A stretch of DNA of 64,000 nt from Tenggerimyces flavus (GTDB taxonomy: Bacteria; Actinomycetota; Actinomycetes; Propionibacteriales; Actinopolymorphaceae). The stretch is from contig NZ_JAFBCM010000001.1 in assembly GCF_016907715.1 (NCBI RefSeq), positions 2,170,001-2,234,000 of the forward strand. Direction: 5' to 3'. Under the pieces are notes generated by a model. It had not been told where the DNA came from and did no database searches. It saw nothing but the letters and a program-made list of their open reading frames with translations. Of this stretch, positions 51,140-59,930 are shown one piece after another. Each line of letters starts with the position of its first letter. Within the stretch, counting starts at the first letter, position 1. A program made the position numbers and the translations under genes.

Positions 51140-52157
51140 TCGCCCGTACGTGCTGGTCAGCTGCGCGATGTCGGTCGACGGGTTCCTCGACGACGCGAGT
51201 GCCGAGCGGCTCATCCTGTCGAACTCGGACGATCTGGACCGGGTCGACGAGCTGCGGGCGCGGTGTGACGCGATCCTCGTCGGCGCGAACACGATCCGGC
51301 GCGACGATCCGCGGCTGCTCGTCCGCTCGGACGTACGGCGGCTGGCGCGGGTCGCGGAGGGGCTGCCCCCGAGTCCGTTGCGGGTGACGGTCACGCGGTC
51401 GGGTGAGCTCTCTCCCGGGGCTCGGTTCTTCGCCGGGGAGGCGGAGTCGGTCGTGTTCTCGTCGCTCTCCGAGGCGCTGCCGGCGTTGGTCGAGCGGGGC
51501 GTGCGGCGGCTGCTGGTCGAGGGCGGGAGCGCGGTGCTCACGTCGCTGTTCGCTGCGGACCTGGTCGACGAGCTGCAGCTCGCGGTGGCCCCGTTCTTCG
51601 TCGGCGATGCTCTGGCTCCCCGGTTCGTGGGGCCTGGGGCGTTCCCGCACTCGGCTCGGCGCCGGATGCGGCTCGCCGGGGTCGAACAGGTCGGCGACGT
51701 CGTCGTGCTCCGGTATCTTCTCGGCGCGATGGACGACGAACGGTGGCTGCGCGAGGCGATCGAGCACTCCCGGCTGTGCCCGCCGTCGCGGACCGCGTTC
51801 TCGGTCGGCGCGATCGTCGTCTCCGCCTCGGGGGAGGAGCTCGCCCGCGGCTACTCGCGCGAAGGCGATCCGCTCAACCATGCCGAGGAAGCGGCACTCG
51901 CGAAGCTGTCCGGTGACCTTTCCGGCGCGACGATCTACTCGTCACTCGAGCCATGCTCGACCCGCAAGTCGCGCGAACGAAGCTGCGCCGACCACATCGA
52001 GGCCGCCGGCCTCCGCCGCGTGGTGTTCGCCTGGCGCGAGCCGTCCCTCTTCGTCACCGGCGAGGGCGCCGAACGCCTCACCGCCGCCGGCATCGACGTG
52101 GTCGAGCTGCCCGCCCTCGCACCGAACGTCCGCGAGGTCAACGCCCACCTCTTCTAG
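51132..52157 (+). CDS. RibD_C-type reductase fused to a cytidine/pyrimidine-deaminase-like domain
   Basis: The 341-residue fusion has a RibD C-terminal-type reductase at residues about 1-200 (LVSCAMSVDGFLDD, ILVGANTIRRDDPRLLVRS, RRLLVEGGSAVLTSLFAADLVDELQLAVAP). The deaminase at about 205-341 carries zinc ligands H250-A-E252 and C275/C285 in the block EPCSTRKSRERSC. The domain order is the reverse of canonical RibD (deaminase first). Separate deaminases of this kind occur in other actinobacteria as I recall. Roles in riboflavin, deazaflavin or pyrimidine metabolism are possible. GTG 51132 overlaps the IclR end by 8 bp. The 148-bp repeat begins at its stop codon. Confidence 0.85.
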   Translation: MSDRPYVLVSCAMSVDGFLDDASAERLILSNSDDLDRVDELRARCDAILVGANTIRRDDPRLLVRSDVRRLARVAEGLPPSPLRVTVTRSGELSPGARFFAGEAESVVFSSLSEALPALVERGVRRLLVEGGSAVLTSLFAADLVDELQLAVAPFFVGDALAPRFVGPGAFPHSARRRMRLAGVEQVGDVVVLRYLLGAMDDERWLREAIEHSRLCPPSRTAFSVGAIVVSASGEELARGYSREGDPLNHAEEAALAKLSGDLSGATIYSSLEPCSTRKSRERSCADHIEAAGLRRVVFAWREPSLFVTGEGAERLTAAGIDVVELPALAPNVREVNAHLF

Positions 52158-52301
52158 CCTCGTTCCTTCGTCCGGCGGTGGGTCGACCGGTCCGGCCCCG
52201 CTCGGGGGCCATCGACCATGTTTACATGATCATTGGCCCCCTTACGTGGGGTGGACGCCAGGTAGAGCGGCCACTGGCCGGGTAAGGCGGCCACGACGCT
52301 T
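52154..52301 (+). repeat. 148-bp long repeat, copy A (inverted relative to 61336-61483)
   Basis: By-eye alignment with the reverse complement of 61336-61483 shows about 90% identity from the stop codon CTAG to CACGACGC. Shared blocks include TTCGTCCGGCGGTGGGT, CGACCGGTCCGGCCCCG, ATGATCATTGGCCCC, ACGTGGGGTGGACGCCAGG and GGCCACTGGCC. It contains a hairpin whose left arm has decayed (52205-52240). Confidence 0.85.
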
Positions 52302-52545
52302 CACCTACGGAGTGCCTTCCCGCTCGGATCACTCGAGACGTCGCAATCCCACGTCTGCCCGGGCCGTGTCTGGCAAAGATCGCCTGGCGCGCGACACCTC
52401 CCCAAGATAAGCAGAGTCCGCCTGTACGCGGTGCGCGGCTCGTCACCCATAGAGCCAATCGAGTTCCTCCTGCACCACGCCCATACGGGCTCGGCGCTCG
52501 TTGCCAGACACGACCTGCCGGACCTCACCGTCCACAGCCCAGCCC
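52302..52545. other. Intergenic stretch with a possible gene remnant
   Basis: No intact gene is supported between the repeat and the lactonase terminator. On the minus strand (52568 down to 52443) an in-frame stretch without a convincing start ends ERRARMGVVQEELDWLYG and then stops. QEELDW followed by an aromatic is reminiscent of Eco57I/PglX-type DNA methyltransferases, which would make it a degraded remnant. The match is too short to be sure. Confidence 0.25.
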
Positions 52546-52614
52546 ACTTCCCTTGCCAGACTGGGGTTTTCGGAGGGCTGCCACGTGGCAACACCCCGTT
52601 TCGGCAAGGGAAGT
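52546..52614 (-). terminator. Hairpin after the lactonase gene
   Basis: ACTTCCCTTGCC (52546-52557) pairs with GGCAAGGGAAGT (52603-52614), extended by GGGG/CCCC and an inner CCACGTGG. It begins 3 bp from the lactonase stop. Confidence 0.5.
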
Positions 52615-52616
52615 CG

Positions 52617-53666
52617 TCAGGCGAGGGCTGGGAGGATGCAGCCGGGGCTGGGGACCGCGATCTCGCCGACCAGCTCCGGGAGACCCGTCTCCGTGGACAG
52701 GCTGAAGTGCGTCACCTGGTGCGAGCGCTCGTTCGCGACGTACAGGTGGCTGCCGGACACCGCGAGGTGCCGCGGCCACGCGCCGCCGGTCGGGACGTCC
52801 GCAACTGGCCGTACGACGGCGCCCTCGACGGCCAGCACGCCGATCACGTCGAGGCCGCGGTTCGCGACGTACAGGAACCGCCCGTCCTCGGAGATCCCGA
52901 TCTCCGACGGGTAGTTGTCGTCCGGCGCGGGCTGCTGCTTCAGCGACGACGTCACGCCCGTCGGAGCCAGCGCGCCGGAGGCGGGGTCGAGGAGGAACGT
53001 GGTCACGGTCGAGTCGAGCTCGTTCGCCACATGGACGTGGCCGTCCGGCGCGAACGCCAGGTGCCGCGGTCCCGCGCCGGGCTCGGTGTGCGCGATCGAG
53101 CCGTTCGTCAACGTGCCCTTGTCGAGGTCGAGGACGTACGTCAGCACGGCGTCGATGCCGAGGTCCACCGCCAGCACGTGCGTGCCCGACGGGTCGACGC
53201 GTACGTGGTGCGCGTGCGGACCCTCCTGCCGCGACGGGTTGGGCCCAGATCCCTTGTGCTGAACGAGATCCGTCCGGTCACCGAGCTCGCCGGTCGCAGC
53301 GATTGGGTGCACGGTGACAGCCCCGCTGCCGTAGTTCGCGGTCAGCAGGAACCGGCCGGTCGGGTGCACGGTCAGGTGGCACGGACCGTTCGCGCCGGTG
53401 GGCTGCGTGCCGAGGAAGGTGAGCGAGCCGTCGTCGCCGACCGCGTACGCCGACACCGCGCCCTCGCCGACCTCGTTCACGGCATAGAGGAACTGTCCGG
53501 ACGGATGCCAGGCCAGGAACGCCGGCGACGCGGACTCCGCCACGACGTCGACGACCGACAGCTCGCCGGTCGAGATCGCCTGCTTCGCGAGGGTGATCCC
53601 GGTGCCCGTACCTCCGGGCGAAGTGAACGAGCCGATGTAAACCAGGCGGGTGTCGCTCGACGACAT
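52617..53666 (-). CDS. Lactonase family protein (6-phosphogluconolactonase/YbhE-like beta-propeller)
   Basis: The 349-residue seven-bladed propeller begins RLVYIGSFTSPGGTGTGITLA and has repeated blades (SPAFLAWHPSGQFLYAVNEVGEGAVSAY, GPCHLTVHPTGRFLLTANYGSGAVTVH, GPRHLAFAPDGHVHVANELDSTVTTF, NYPSEIGISEDGRFLYVANRGLDVI). The family includes cytosolic 6-phosphogluconolactonase (Pgl, YbhE) and carboxy-cis,cis-muconate cyclase. No signal peptide is present, so a sugar-lactone substrate inside the cell is likely. It stands alone, convergent with the RibD-like gene. Confidence 0.9.
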   Translation of the reverse strand: MSSSDTRLVYIGSFTSPGGTGTGITLAKQAISTGELSVVDVVAESASPAFLAWHPSGQFLYAVNEVGEGAVSAYAVGDDGSLTFLGTQPTGANGPCHLTVHPTGRFLLTANYGSGAVTVHPIAATGELGDRTDLVQHKGSGPNPSRQEGPHAHHVRVDPSGTHVLAVDLGIDAVLTYVLDLDKGTLTNGSIAHTEPGAGPRHLAFAPDGHVHVANELDSTVTTFLLDPASGALAPTGVTSSLKQQPAPDDNYPSEIGISEDGRFLYVANRGLDVIGVLAVEGAVVRPVADVPTGGAWPRHLAVSGSHLYVANERSHQVTHFSLSTETGLPELVGEIAVPSPGCILPALA

Positions 53667-53714
53667 CTGACGTCCTCCGGGGTGTGGGCGAGAGTCTCCC
53701 CACGACCGTACTGC

Positions 53715-54206
53715 TCAGCCGAAGTCCGCCTCCACCCGAACGCGTGCCTCGAGCTCCAGCAACCCGACCTTCTTGTCCAGCCCGCCGCCGTAGCCGACCA
53801 GCTTCCCGTTCGCGCCGATCACCCGATGGCAGGGGACGATCACCGGGATCGGGTTCGACCCGTTCGCCGCACCGACGGCCCGCGGCGACGCGGAAGGGCC
53901 GATGCGCTTGGCCAGTTGGCCGTACGACCACGTCTCGCCGTACGGGATCTCCAGCAGCAGCTGCCACACCATCCGCTGGAACGCCGTCCCCTCCAGGCGC
54001 ATCGGCACGTCGAACGTCGTCCGCTCACCCGCGAAGTACTCCCGCAGCTGATCGGCCGTTGCCCGCAACACCGGGTCGTCGTCGAGCGTGCCCTCCTGCA
54101 GCGGGGCGTTGCCGGCGAAGTGGATCCGGGTGAGGTGGCCGTCGACCACGCGGAGCTCGAGCGCGCCGACCGGTGAGGCGATCACGGCCATGGTCGCGTT
54201 GCTCAT
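53715..54206 (-). CDS. ogt: Methylated-DNA--protein-cysteine S-methyltransferase
   Basis: The 163-residue suicide repair protein takes the alkyl group from O6-alkylguanine. Active-site Cys lies in IPVIVPCHRVIGANGKLVGYGGGLDKK; the helix-turn-helix segment TAFQRMVWQLLLEIPYGETWSYGQLAKRIG and the Asn hinge GAANGSNP are present. The start (ATG 54206) overlaps the stop of the upstream Ada-AlkA gene by 4 bp, so both are translated together as an alkylation-repair operon. Confidence 0.95.
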   Translation of the reverse strand: MSNATMAVIASPVGALELRVVDGHLTRIHFAGNAPLQEGTLDDDPVLRATADQLREYFAGERTTFDVPMRLEGTAFQRMVWQLLLEIPYGETWSYGQLAKRIGPSASPRAVGAANGSNPIPVIVPCHRVIGANGKLVGYGGGLDKKVGLLELEARVRVEADFG

Positions 54207-55657
54207 CCCGAGTCCCCTTTGTCGGAAAGGTGTGTCCACAGATGCTGGGCCGCGTAGCTCCGCAGCGGGCGCCAGCGCTCGGCGAGCGCGGCGATGGTTC
54301 GCGGGTTGTCGTCGACGCCGAGGGACACCAGTGCCTGCCGGATGCCGAGGTCGGTGCCGGGGAACGCGTCCGGGTCGCCGAGTCCGCGCAGCGCGATGTA
54401 CTCGACGGTCCACGGTCCGATGCCGGGGAGGCTGAGCAGCGACTCGCGGACCTCCGCGCGGTCGGCGCCGCGGTCGAGCCGGACGTCGCCGTTCGCGACC
54501 GCCGCGGCCAGGCCGGTGATCGTCCGCGTGCGCGACTGCGGCATCGGCAGCACGCCGGCCCCCGCGAGCGCCGTCGGCGTGGGAAACAGGTGCGTCAATG
54601 TGCCGATGGGCTTGGACAACGGTGTGCCGTGCGTCTCGACGAGCCGGCCGGCGACGGTACGGGCCGCCGCGATCGACACCTGCTGGCCGACGATCGCGCG
54701 GATCGCGGTCTCGAACGGGTCGACCGATCCGGGGACGCGCAGGCCGGGCCGCTTGCGTACCAGCGGGCCGAGCAGGTCGTCGCTGTCGAGCACGTCGGCG
54801 ATCCCCGCTGGGTCGGCGTCGAGGTGCAGCAGCCGCCGGCAGCGCGCCGCCGCCGGTCCGAGGTCGCGCAGATCCTCCAGCTGCAACCTCGCCTTGACAT
54901 GTCCCTCGGCAGGCGTCAGCTCGACGACTCCCTGCGCGTGCGGCAGCGACAGCACACGCCGGTAGGTCTGGCCGTCCAGCTCCTCCAGGCCGGGGATGAC
55001 GCGGTCGGCGAGGTACTGCCAGAGCGCGTCGGCCTCGAGCGGCGCGCGGTACGGCAGCCGCAGCTCGACGGCTCCGTTCGTGCCCGTCGGGCCGCGCCGC
55101 CGCGCCTTCTCGCGCACCTGCCCGGGCGTCGCGGCGAACACCGTACGGACGGTGTCATTGAACTGCCGCACGCTGCCGAACCCGGCGGCGAAGGCCACGT
55201 CGGTGATCGGCAACGGCGTCGTCTCGAGCAGCAGCCGCGCGGTGTGCGCACGACGGGCCCGGGCGAGCGCGAGCGGTCCGGCGCCGAGCTCGGCGGTGAG
55301 CAACCGGCCGAGGTGACGGGTCGTGTAGCCGAGCTGCGAGGCGAGCCCGTTCACGCCCTCCCGCTCGACCAGACCGTCGTCGATGAGGCGCATCGCGCGG
55401 GCCGCGACATCGGCGCGGATGTCCCACTCCGGCGAGCCCGGCGCGGCGTCGGGGAGGCAGCGCCGGCAGGCGCGGAAGCCGGCCTCCTGCGCCGCGGCGG
55501 CGGTCGGGTAGAAGCGGGTGTTCTCGCGCTTCGGCATCACCGCGGGACAGCTCGGACGGCAGTAGATGCCGGTCGAGGTGACGGCCGAGTAGATCCACCC
55601 GTCGAACCGCGGGTCCTTCGACTCCGCGGCGCGGTAGCACTGCTCGAACGTCGGCAT
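54203..55657 (-). CDS. AdaA-AlkA fusion: methylphosphotriester-responsive regulator and 3-methyladenine glycosylase
   Basis: The 484-residue protein joins three domains. Residues 1-75 are an Ada N-terminal zinc domain with Cys33, Cys37, Cys64 and Cys67, which accepts methyl from phosphotriesters. Residues about 85-180 are an AraC-type HTH (VNGLASQLGYTTRHLGRLLTAEL, PITDVAFAAGFGSVRQFNDTVR). Residues about 195-484 are an AlkA-type HhH-GPD DNA glycosylase (AIRAIVGQQVSIAAAR, the hairpin LLSLPGIGPWTVEYIALRGLGDPDAF with the catalytic Asp in the following GTDLG). It would sense methylation damage, induce repair genes and excise bases. The ATG at 55657 gives the canonical FEQCYRA start; a GTG 27 nt upstream is possible. 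Confidence 0.95.
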   Translation of the reverse strand: MPTFEQCYRAAESKDPRFDGWIYSAVTSTGIYCRPSCPAVMPKRENTRFYPTAAAAQEAGFRACRRCLPDAAPGSPEWDIRADVAARAMRLIDDGLVEREGVNGLASQLGYTTRHLGRLLTAELGAGPLALARARRAHTARLLLETTPLPITDVAFAAGFGSVRQFNDTVRTVFAATPGQVREKARRRGPTGTNGAVELRLPYRAPLEADALWQYLADRVIPGLEELDGQTYRRVLSLPHAQGVVELTPAEGHVKARLQLEDLRDLGPAAARCRRLLHLDADPAGIADVLDSDDLLGPLVRKRPGLRVPGSVDPFETAIRAIVGQQVSIAAARTVAGRLVETHGTPLSKPIGTLTHLFPTPTALAGAGVLPMPQSRTRTITGLAAAVANGDVRLDRGADRAEVRESLLSLPGIGPWTVEYIALRGLGDPDAFPGTDLGIRQALVSLGVDDNPRTIAALAERWRPLRSYAAQHLWTHLSDKGDSG

Positions 55658-55758
55658 CACACCGTCGAGCGTGCCACCCGGCACCGACAGGAGCTAGCCG
55701 GATTCGGACATGGTTGTGTCGACGTACGGCTCATCCACTTTGTCCTTAAGTCAGGACA

Positions 55759-56637
55759 TTAGGACATTGAGACAAACAGGGTCTCGCGGTCGAGCATGAG
55801 GTTGGGGCTGAGCGGGCCGGTGCAGGCCTGGGCGCCGGTGAGGGCGCCGGCGAGCAGGCAGCGTTCGGGTGGGTCGCCTGTCAGCCAGCGGGACAGGAAG
55901 CCGCCCGCGAACGCGTCGCCCGCGCCGTTCGTGTCGACGACCGGACTCTGCGGCGGGATCGCCGGCTGGTGCAGGAAGGTACCGGCACGGGTGAGCAGGT
56001 ACGCGCCGTCCGCTCCCGCGGTCGCGACCACCACCGTCACGACGCCGTCGGCGAGGATCGCGCGCATCGTCGACTCGAAGCGGTCGCCGAGCGCCGACGT
56101 ACTCAGGAACACCACGTCCGCCGCCCGCGCGAAGTCGCGGTGATACTCCGCAACTCCGTCCCAGTCGTGCAGGTCCGTCGACAGCGTGACGCCGGCCGCA
56201 CGGATCGGCGCCAGCGCGTGCCGGGCGAAGTCCATGATCGACACGTGCACATGCCGCGCCTCGCGAACGAGCGGCAGGTACGCCGACTCCGGCACGACAG
56301 GCGGCGGCGAGGGGCGACCGTCGTAGAACGACAACCGCCGCCCACCCGGCTCGACGAGGTTCACCGCACGACGCGTTCCACCTGGCGCGACGACGGTGTG
56401 CAACGGAACGCCCAACGACGCGAAGAACGAAGTGACCAACGCGCCTTCAGGATCCGCCCCGACGGCGTCGAAAACGACGACCGGCACCGAGAGAGCGCGG
56501 AACGCCAATGCGAGTCCCGTCGCGGGATGCGCCACGCGTGTCTCGATCGGCGGCACGACGGCCGAGTCGACGGAAGGCAGGGGGAGCGAGGGGACGCGAA
56601 CGACGAGGTCGACACCGAGCCCGCCGAGAACGAGCAC
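55759..56637 (-). CDS. PfkB-family carbohydrate kinase
   Basis: The 292-residue ribokinase-fold protein has N-terminal MLVLGGLGVDLVVRVPSLP, the GFG-like block RRAVNLVEPGGRRLSFYDG and the C-terminal signature DTNGAGDAFAGGFLSRWL (catalytic Asp and anion hole). The family phosphorylates sugars, nucleosides or 2-keto-3-deoxygluconate; the substrate is not evident. The GTG start lies 7 nt behind the stop of the small membrane protein gene, so the two likely form an operon. Short direct repeats AGGACATT lie at its 3' end (55753-55768). Confidence 0.9.
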   Translation of the reverse strand: MLVLGGLGVDLVVRVPSLPLPSVDSAVVPPIETRVAHPATGLALAFRALSVPVVVFDAVGADPEGALVTSFFASLGVPLHTVVAPGGTRRAVNLVEPGGRRLSFYDGRPSPPPVVPESAYLPLVREARHVHVSIMDFARHALAPIRAAGVTLSTDLHDWDGVAEYHRDFARAADVVFLSTSALGDRFESTMRAILADGVVTVVVATAGADGAYLLTRAGTFLHQPAIPPQSPVVDTNGAGDAFAGGFLSRWLTGDPPERCLLAGALTGAQACTGPLSPNLMLDRETLFVSMS

Positions 56638-56644
56638 AGGAGCG

Positions 56645-56830
56645 TCAGCGATCGTCGTCCTCCCAGGGCAAGAACTCCTTGTCCTTGGTGTGGCTCCAGT
56701 TCTCCTTGCGTCCAGGCTTCGCGTTCCGGCGCGTGCTGCGAATCGTTCCGATGAGCATCGCGATGATCATGACAAGAACGAAGGCGACGGCGACAACCGC
56801 CACCACGGTCAGGACCACTCCCCAGTCCAT
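56645..56830 (-). CDS. Small single-pass membrane protein, unknown function
   Basis: The 61-residue protein has one N-terminal membrane helix (VVLTVVAVVAVAFVLVMIIAMLIG split over residues about 6-28) and a charged cytoplasmic tail ending EFLPWEDDDR. The tail alternates basic (STRRNAKPGRKENW) and acidic parts. ATG 56830 is used. It lies 7 bp before the PfkB kinase gene. I recognise no family. The gap 56831-57039 behind it shows no gene I can support. Confidence 0.6.
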   Translation of the reverse strand: MDWGVVLTVVAVVAVAFVLVMIIAMLIGTIRSTRRNAKPGRKENWSHTKDKEFLPWEDDDR

Positions 56831-57039
56831 GGAACCTGCGATTCCCGAGCGATTCTCAGAAGGGTTTGCTTCCGCTGAACCACTCGTGGTCGGTCTCGTG
56901 CATCACCCACGACGACCCTCGCTGATATCGCTGTCGCCGGGGATACTTCGACAATGCCAGTCAGTCAGGAGAATGTGCAGCCAGGTGCCCGGAATCGGCT
57001 GTCTGCACATTTGTGCACGTACTCGTTGGATTATGCGCA

Positions 57040-59874
57040 TCACATCGACGTTCGTTGAGGCGACTCGCCGACGAGCGCGAAAGCCTCACCTGCGTGGAGA
57101 TTGCGCCCACGGTCGTACGCGGAAGCAAATCGATGTGCACCGAGGATCGACTTCGTCGCGGCCATCGCACGTTCGACGTCGACCCGTTCGCCGGCCGCCA
57201 GCAGTGCGCCGACGGACTCGCGGGTCGCCGCCGCGCAGCCGTGCAGAGTGGCAGCGCGTTCGTACGCTTCGCGTTGTACGGCGACGATGCCGAGCTCGTC
57301 GTAGATCGTCGCCAACGGCGTCGGATGCAGTTGCCCGTCCGCCAACATCGAACCCAGCAAGCGTTCCGCCTCGTCCAGATCGCCGACCCGACGCGCGAGC
57401 AGTCCCTGCTCCAGAACGACGAAGTTGAGGCCCGGCCCATAGCTCTGCTCGGTCGCCAGCCGGTGCGCACGGTCCAGCAACGAACGGGCAGCGCCGAAAT
57501 CGCCCTGCAGCATGGCGATCCGGCCGCGCCAGGTGAGATGGTCGGCGACCTGCGGCCAGGATCCGAGCTGTTCGGCCATCCGTACGCCGTTCTCGTGCAG
57601 CCGCGTCGCCTCCGCGTAGTCGCCCGCGAGGTCGGCGAGCGCGCCGAGCCACTCGATCGCCTGCAGCTGGCCCCAGCGGTCGCCGAGCTCGACGAACAGC
57701 CGGTGGCTCTCCTGCGCGCTGCTTGCGAGCAGGTCGAGATCGCCGCGTGCGTACGCCTGTTTCGCCCGCGTGCCCAGCCCGGCCGCGACGCCCCACTCGT
57801 CGCCGGAGGCCCGGAGGTCGGCGATCGCGTCGGTGACGATCTGCTCGCCGGTCGCGAGATCGAGAACGTCCGAGCAGGCGAAGCCGAGGAACAGCCGCGC
57901 GCGGGCCGGTGCCCCCGGCTCGAGCGTCGCGAGGTCGACCGGTGCGCCCATCAGCAGCAGGATGCCCGCGCGCCAGGTCAGCGCCTCGGGATCCGGAGCG
58001 CTGGTGAGCGCCAGGTCGAACGCGCGGACCGCCTCGCGCAGCCGCCCGCGCAGGATCCAGTACCAGGCGAGTGCGTTCACCAGCCGTGGCGCCGGCCTGT
58101 GGTCGAGCGCTGAACGGAAGTTCGCCGCCTCGGCATCGAGCCGACCGAGCCAGTCCTGCTGGTCGGGGCCGCGCAGGTGTGACTCGGCGCGGACCGCGAG
58201 GTCGAGGTAGTACGCGTGCTGCCGCTCGCGGGTCGCGTCGACCTCGCCCGCCTCGGCCAGCCGCTCCTGCGCGTACGCCGCGATCGACTCGAGCAGCCGG
58301 TAGCGCCCGCCGGACGCGACGACCAGCGAACGGTCCACCAGCCTGGTCAGCGCATCGAAGTCACCGCAGATCGCCTCCGCTGCCTCCAGTGTGCAGCCGT
58401 CGGCGGGAACGGCGAGCCTGCGCAACACCGTGCGCTCCGGCTCGGAGAGCAGCTGCCAGCTCCAGTCGATGGTCGCGCGGAGCGTCTGGTGTCGCTCCGG
58501 CGCGCCGCGGCGACCGGTCGCGAGCACGCGGAACCGGTCGTCGAGACGGCGGGCCAGCTCGTTCGTCCCCAGCGCCCGAACCCGAGTCGCGGCGAGCTCC
58601 AACGCGAGCGGGATGCCGTCGAGGCGCTGGCAGATCGCCGCGATCTCCGCTGGGTCGAGCGGTGCGTCGTGCCCGGCGGCCCGCGCGCGGGCGGCGAACA
58701 GCTCGGCCGCGCTGTCGTCCGCGAGCGGCGGAACGGTCCACACGTACTCGCCGGCGACGCCGAGCGGTTCCTGGCTGGTCGCGAGCAGCCGGACGTCTTG
58801 CGCGGCCGCCAACAGAGCGTCGACCACCTCGGCGACGGCGTCGACGATGTGCTCGCAGTTGTCGAGGACGAGCAGGGTCTGCCTCGTCCGTACGGCGGCG
58901 ACCAGAGCCCGCACGGGTTCGTCCGACTCGTCCCGGATGTCCAGCGCGGTGAGGACCAGCGCGGCGACCTCGGCAGGAGTCGCGTCGCGGTCGAGCGTGG
59001 TGAGCGCGACCAGCCAGGCGTTGTCGACGCCGCGCGCGACCTCCAGCGCGAGCCGGGTCTTGCCGACGCCGCCCGTGCCGGTGAGCGTGACGAGGCGGGA
59101 CGTGTCGAGCAGGTGCCGCACCTCGGTCACGGCCTCGGCGCGACCGATCAGGTCGGTCGCGGGGACGGGCAGATTGGTCCGCTGCGGCGCGAGCTCGTGC
59201 CGGAGGATCGCCTGCTGCAGCTCGACCAGCTCCGGGCCGGGGTCGATGCCGAGCTCGTCGGCCAGCCGTTCGCGCAGGTCCCGCAGGCTGTCGAGCGCCT
59301 CGGTCTGGCGGCCGGCGGTGTAGAGCGCGCGGACGTACGCGGCACGCAGCCGTTCGCGCAACGGATGCTTGGCGACGAGCTCGCCAAGCTCCGCGGCCGT
59401 GAGCGTGCCCGCGAGCGCTTCGTACGCCAGCAGCCGCTCCTCGTTCAGCCGCGCGACGAACAGCTGCGCCCACGGCTCGTCGCGGAAGTCCTCCAGCGCG
59501 TTGCCGCGCCACAACGCCAACGCCTCGTCGAGCTGGCCCGCCTTCACCAGCGCGCGGAACCGGAACGCGTCCACGGCGTCCGGCTCGACCAGCAGCCGGT
59601 AGCCGGGGGACTCGTACGCGACCAGCTTCCTACCACCGGGCTCGGCGTCCTCGAGCGCGCGCCGCAGCTGAGACACCTTGGTCTGCAGGGTGTTCGTCGG
59701 GTTGCCCGGCGGCTCGTCGCCCCACAGGTCGAACGCGAGCCGGTCCGCGGGCGCCGGTCGCCCTTCGTGCGCGAGCAGGTCGCCCAACAGCGCCCGTACC
59801 TTCAGCTCGGGGACACGCACTGGCGTGCCGTCCGCCGTCCAGGCGGCCAGCGGGCCGAGCACGCCGAAACGCAT
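57040..59874 (-). CDS. SARP/AfsR-type transcriptional regulator (BTAD, NB-ARC, TPR)
   Basis: The 944-residue regulator has an OmpR-like winged HTH at residues about 1-90 (MRFGVLGPLAAWTADG, NPTNTLQTKVSQLRRALED), a BTAD domain (about 95-240; FRFRALVKAGQLDEALALWRG, LRAAYVRALYTAGRQTEALDSLRDLRERLADELGIDPGPEL) and an NB-ARC/AAA NTPase (P-loop LTGTGGVGKTRLALEVA, Walker B TLLVLDNCEHIVDAV). A C-terminal half of TPR-like helices follows. Large SARPs switch on secondary-metabolite or stress genes through direct repeats near the -35. ATG 59874 has TACGCT at leaderless spacing. It is divergent from the DHA2 exporter gene, which may be its target. Confidence 0.93.
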   Translation of the reverse strand: MRFGVLGPLAAWTADGTPVRVPELKVRALLGDLLAHEGRPAPADRLAFDLWGDEPPGNPTNTLQTKVSQLRRALEDAEPGGRKLVAYESPGYRLLVEPDAVDAFRFRALVKAGQLDEALALWRGNALEDFRDEPWAQLFVARLNEERLLAYEALAGTLTAAELGELVAKHPLRERLRAAYVRALYTAGRQTEALDSLRDLRERLADELGIDPGPELVELQQAILRHELAPQRTNLPVPATDLIGRAEAVTEVRHLLDTSRLVTLTGTGGVGKTRLALEVARGVDNAWLVALTTLDRDATPAEVAALVLTALDIRDESDEPVRALVAAVRTRQTLLVLDNCEHIVDAVAEVVDALLAAAQDVRLLATSQEPLGVAGEYVWTVPPLADDSAAELFAARARAAGHDAPLDPAEIAAICQRLDGIPLALELAATRVRALGTNELARRLDDRFRVLATGRRGAPERHQTLRATIDWSWQLLSEPERTVLRRLAVPADGCTLEAAEAICGDFDALTRLVDRSLVVASGGRYRLLESIAAYAQERLAEAGEVDATRERQHAYYLDLAVRAESHLRGPDQQDWLGRLDAEAANFRSALDHRPAPRLVNALAWYWILRGRLREAVRAFDLALTSAPDPEALTWRAGILLLMGAPVDLATLEPGAPARARLFLGFACSDVLDLATGEQIVTDAIADLRASGDEWGVAAGLGTRAKQAYARGDLDLLASSAQESHRLFVELGDRWGQLQAIEWLGALADLAGDYAEATRLHENGVRMAEQLGSWPQVADHLTWRGRIAMLQGDFGAARSLLDRAHRLATEQSYGPGLNFVVLEQGLLARRVGDLDEAERLLGSMLADGQLHPTPLATIYDELGIVAVQREAYERAATLHGCAAATRESVGALLAAGERVDVERAMAATKSILGAHRFASAYDRGRNLHAGEAFALVGESPQRTSM

Positions 59875-59930
59875 GGTCCTGAGCGTATGACCCCCAGCGA
59901 ATCGTGCGTGGCGCCGCGCACGCTCAACCC

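Noticed and set aside
53715-54413. Longer form of the ogt gene starting at 54413
   Set aside because: The extra N-terminus reads into the upstream AlkA-domain gene and has Arg-rich shadow composition; ATG 54206 gives the normal family length and a 4-bp operon overlap.
56954-57058. 34-codon plus-strand ORF near the 3' end of the SARP gene
   Set aside because: No ribosome binding site, and its end overlaps the SARP gene on the other strand; no evidence for translation.
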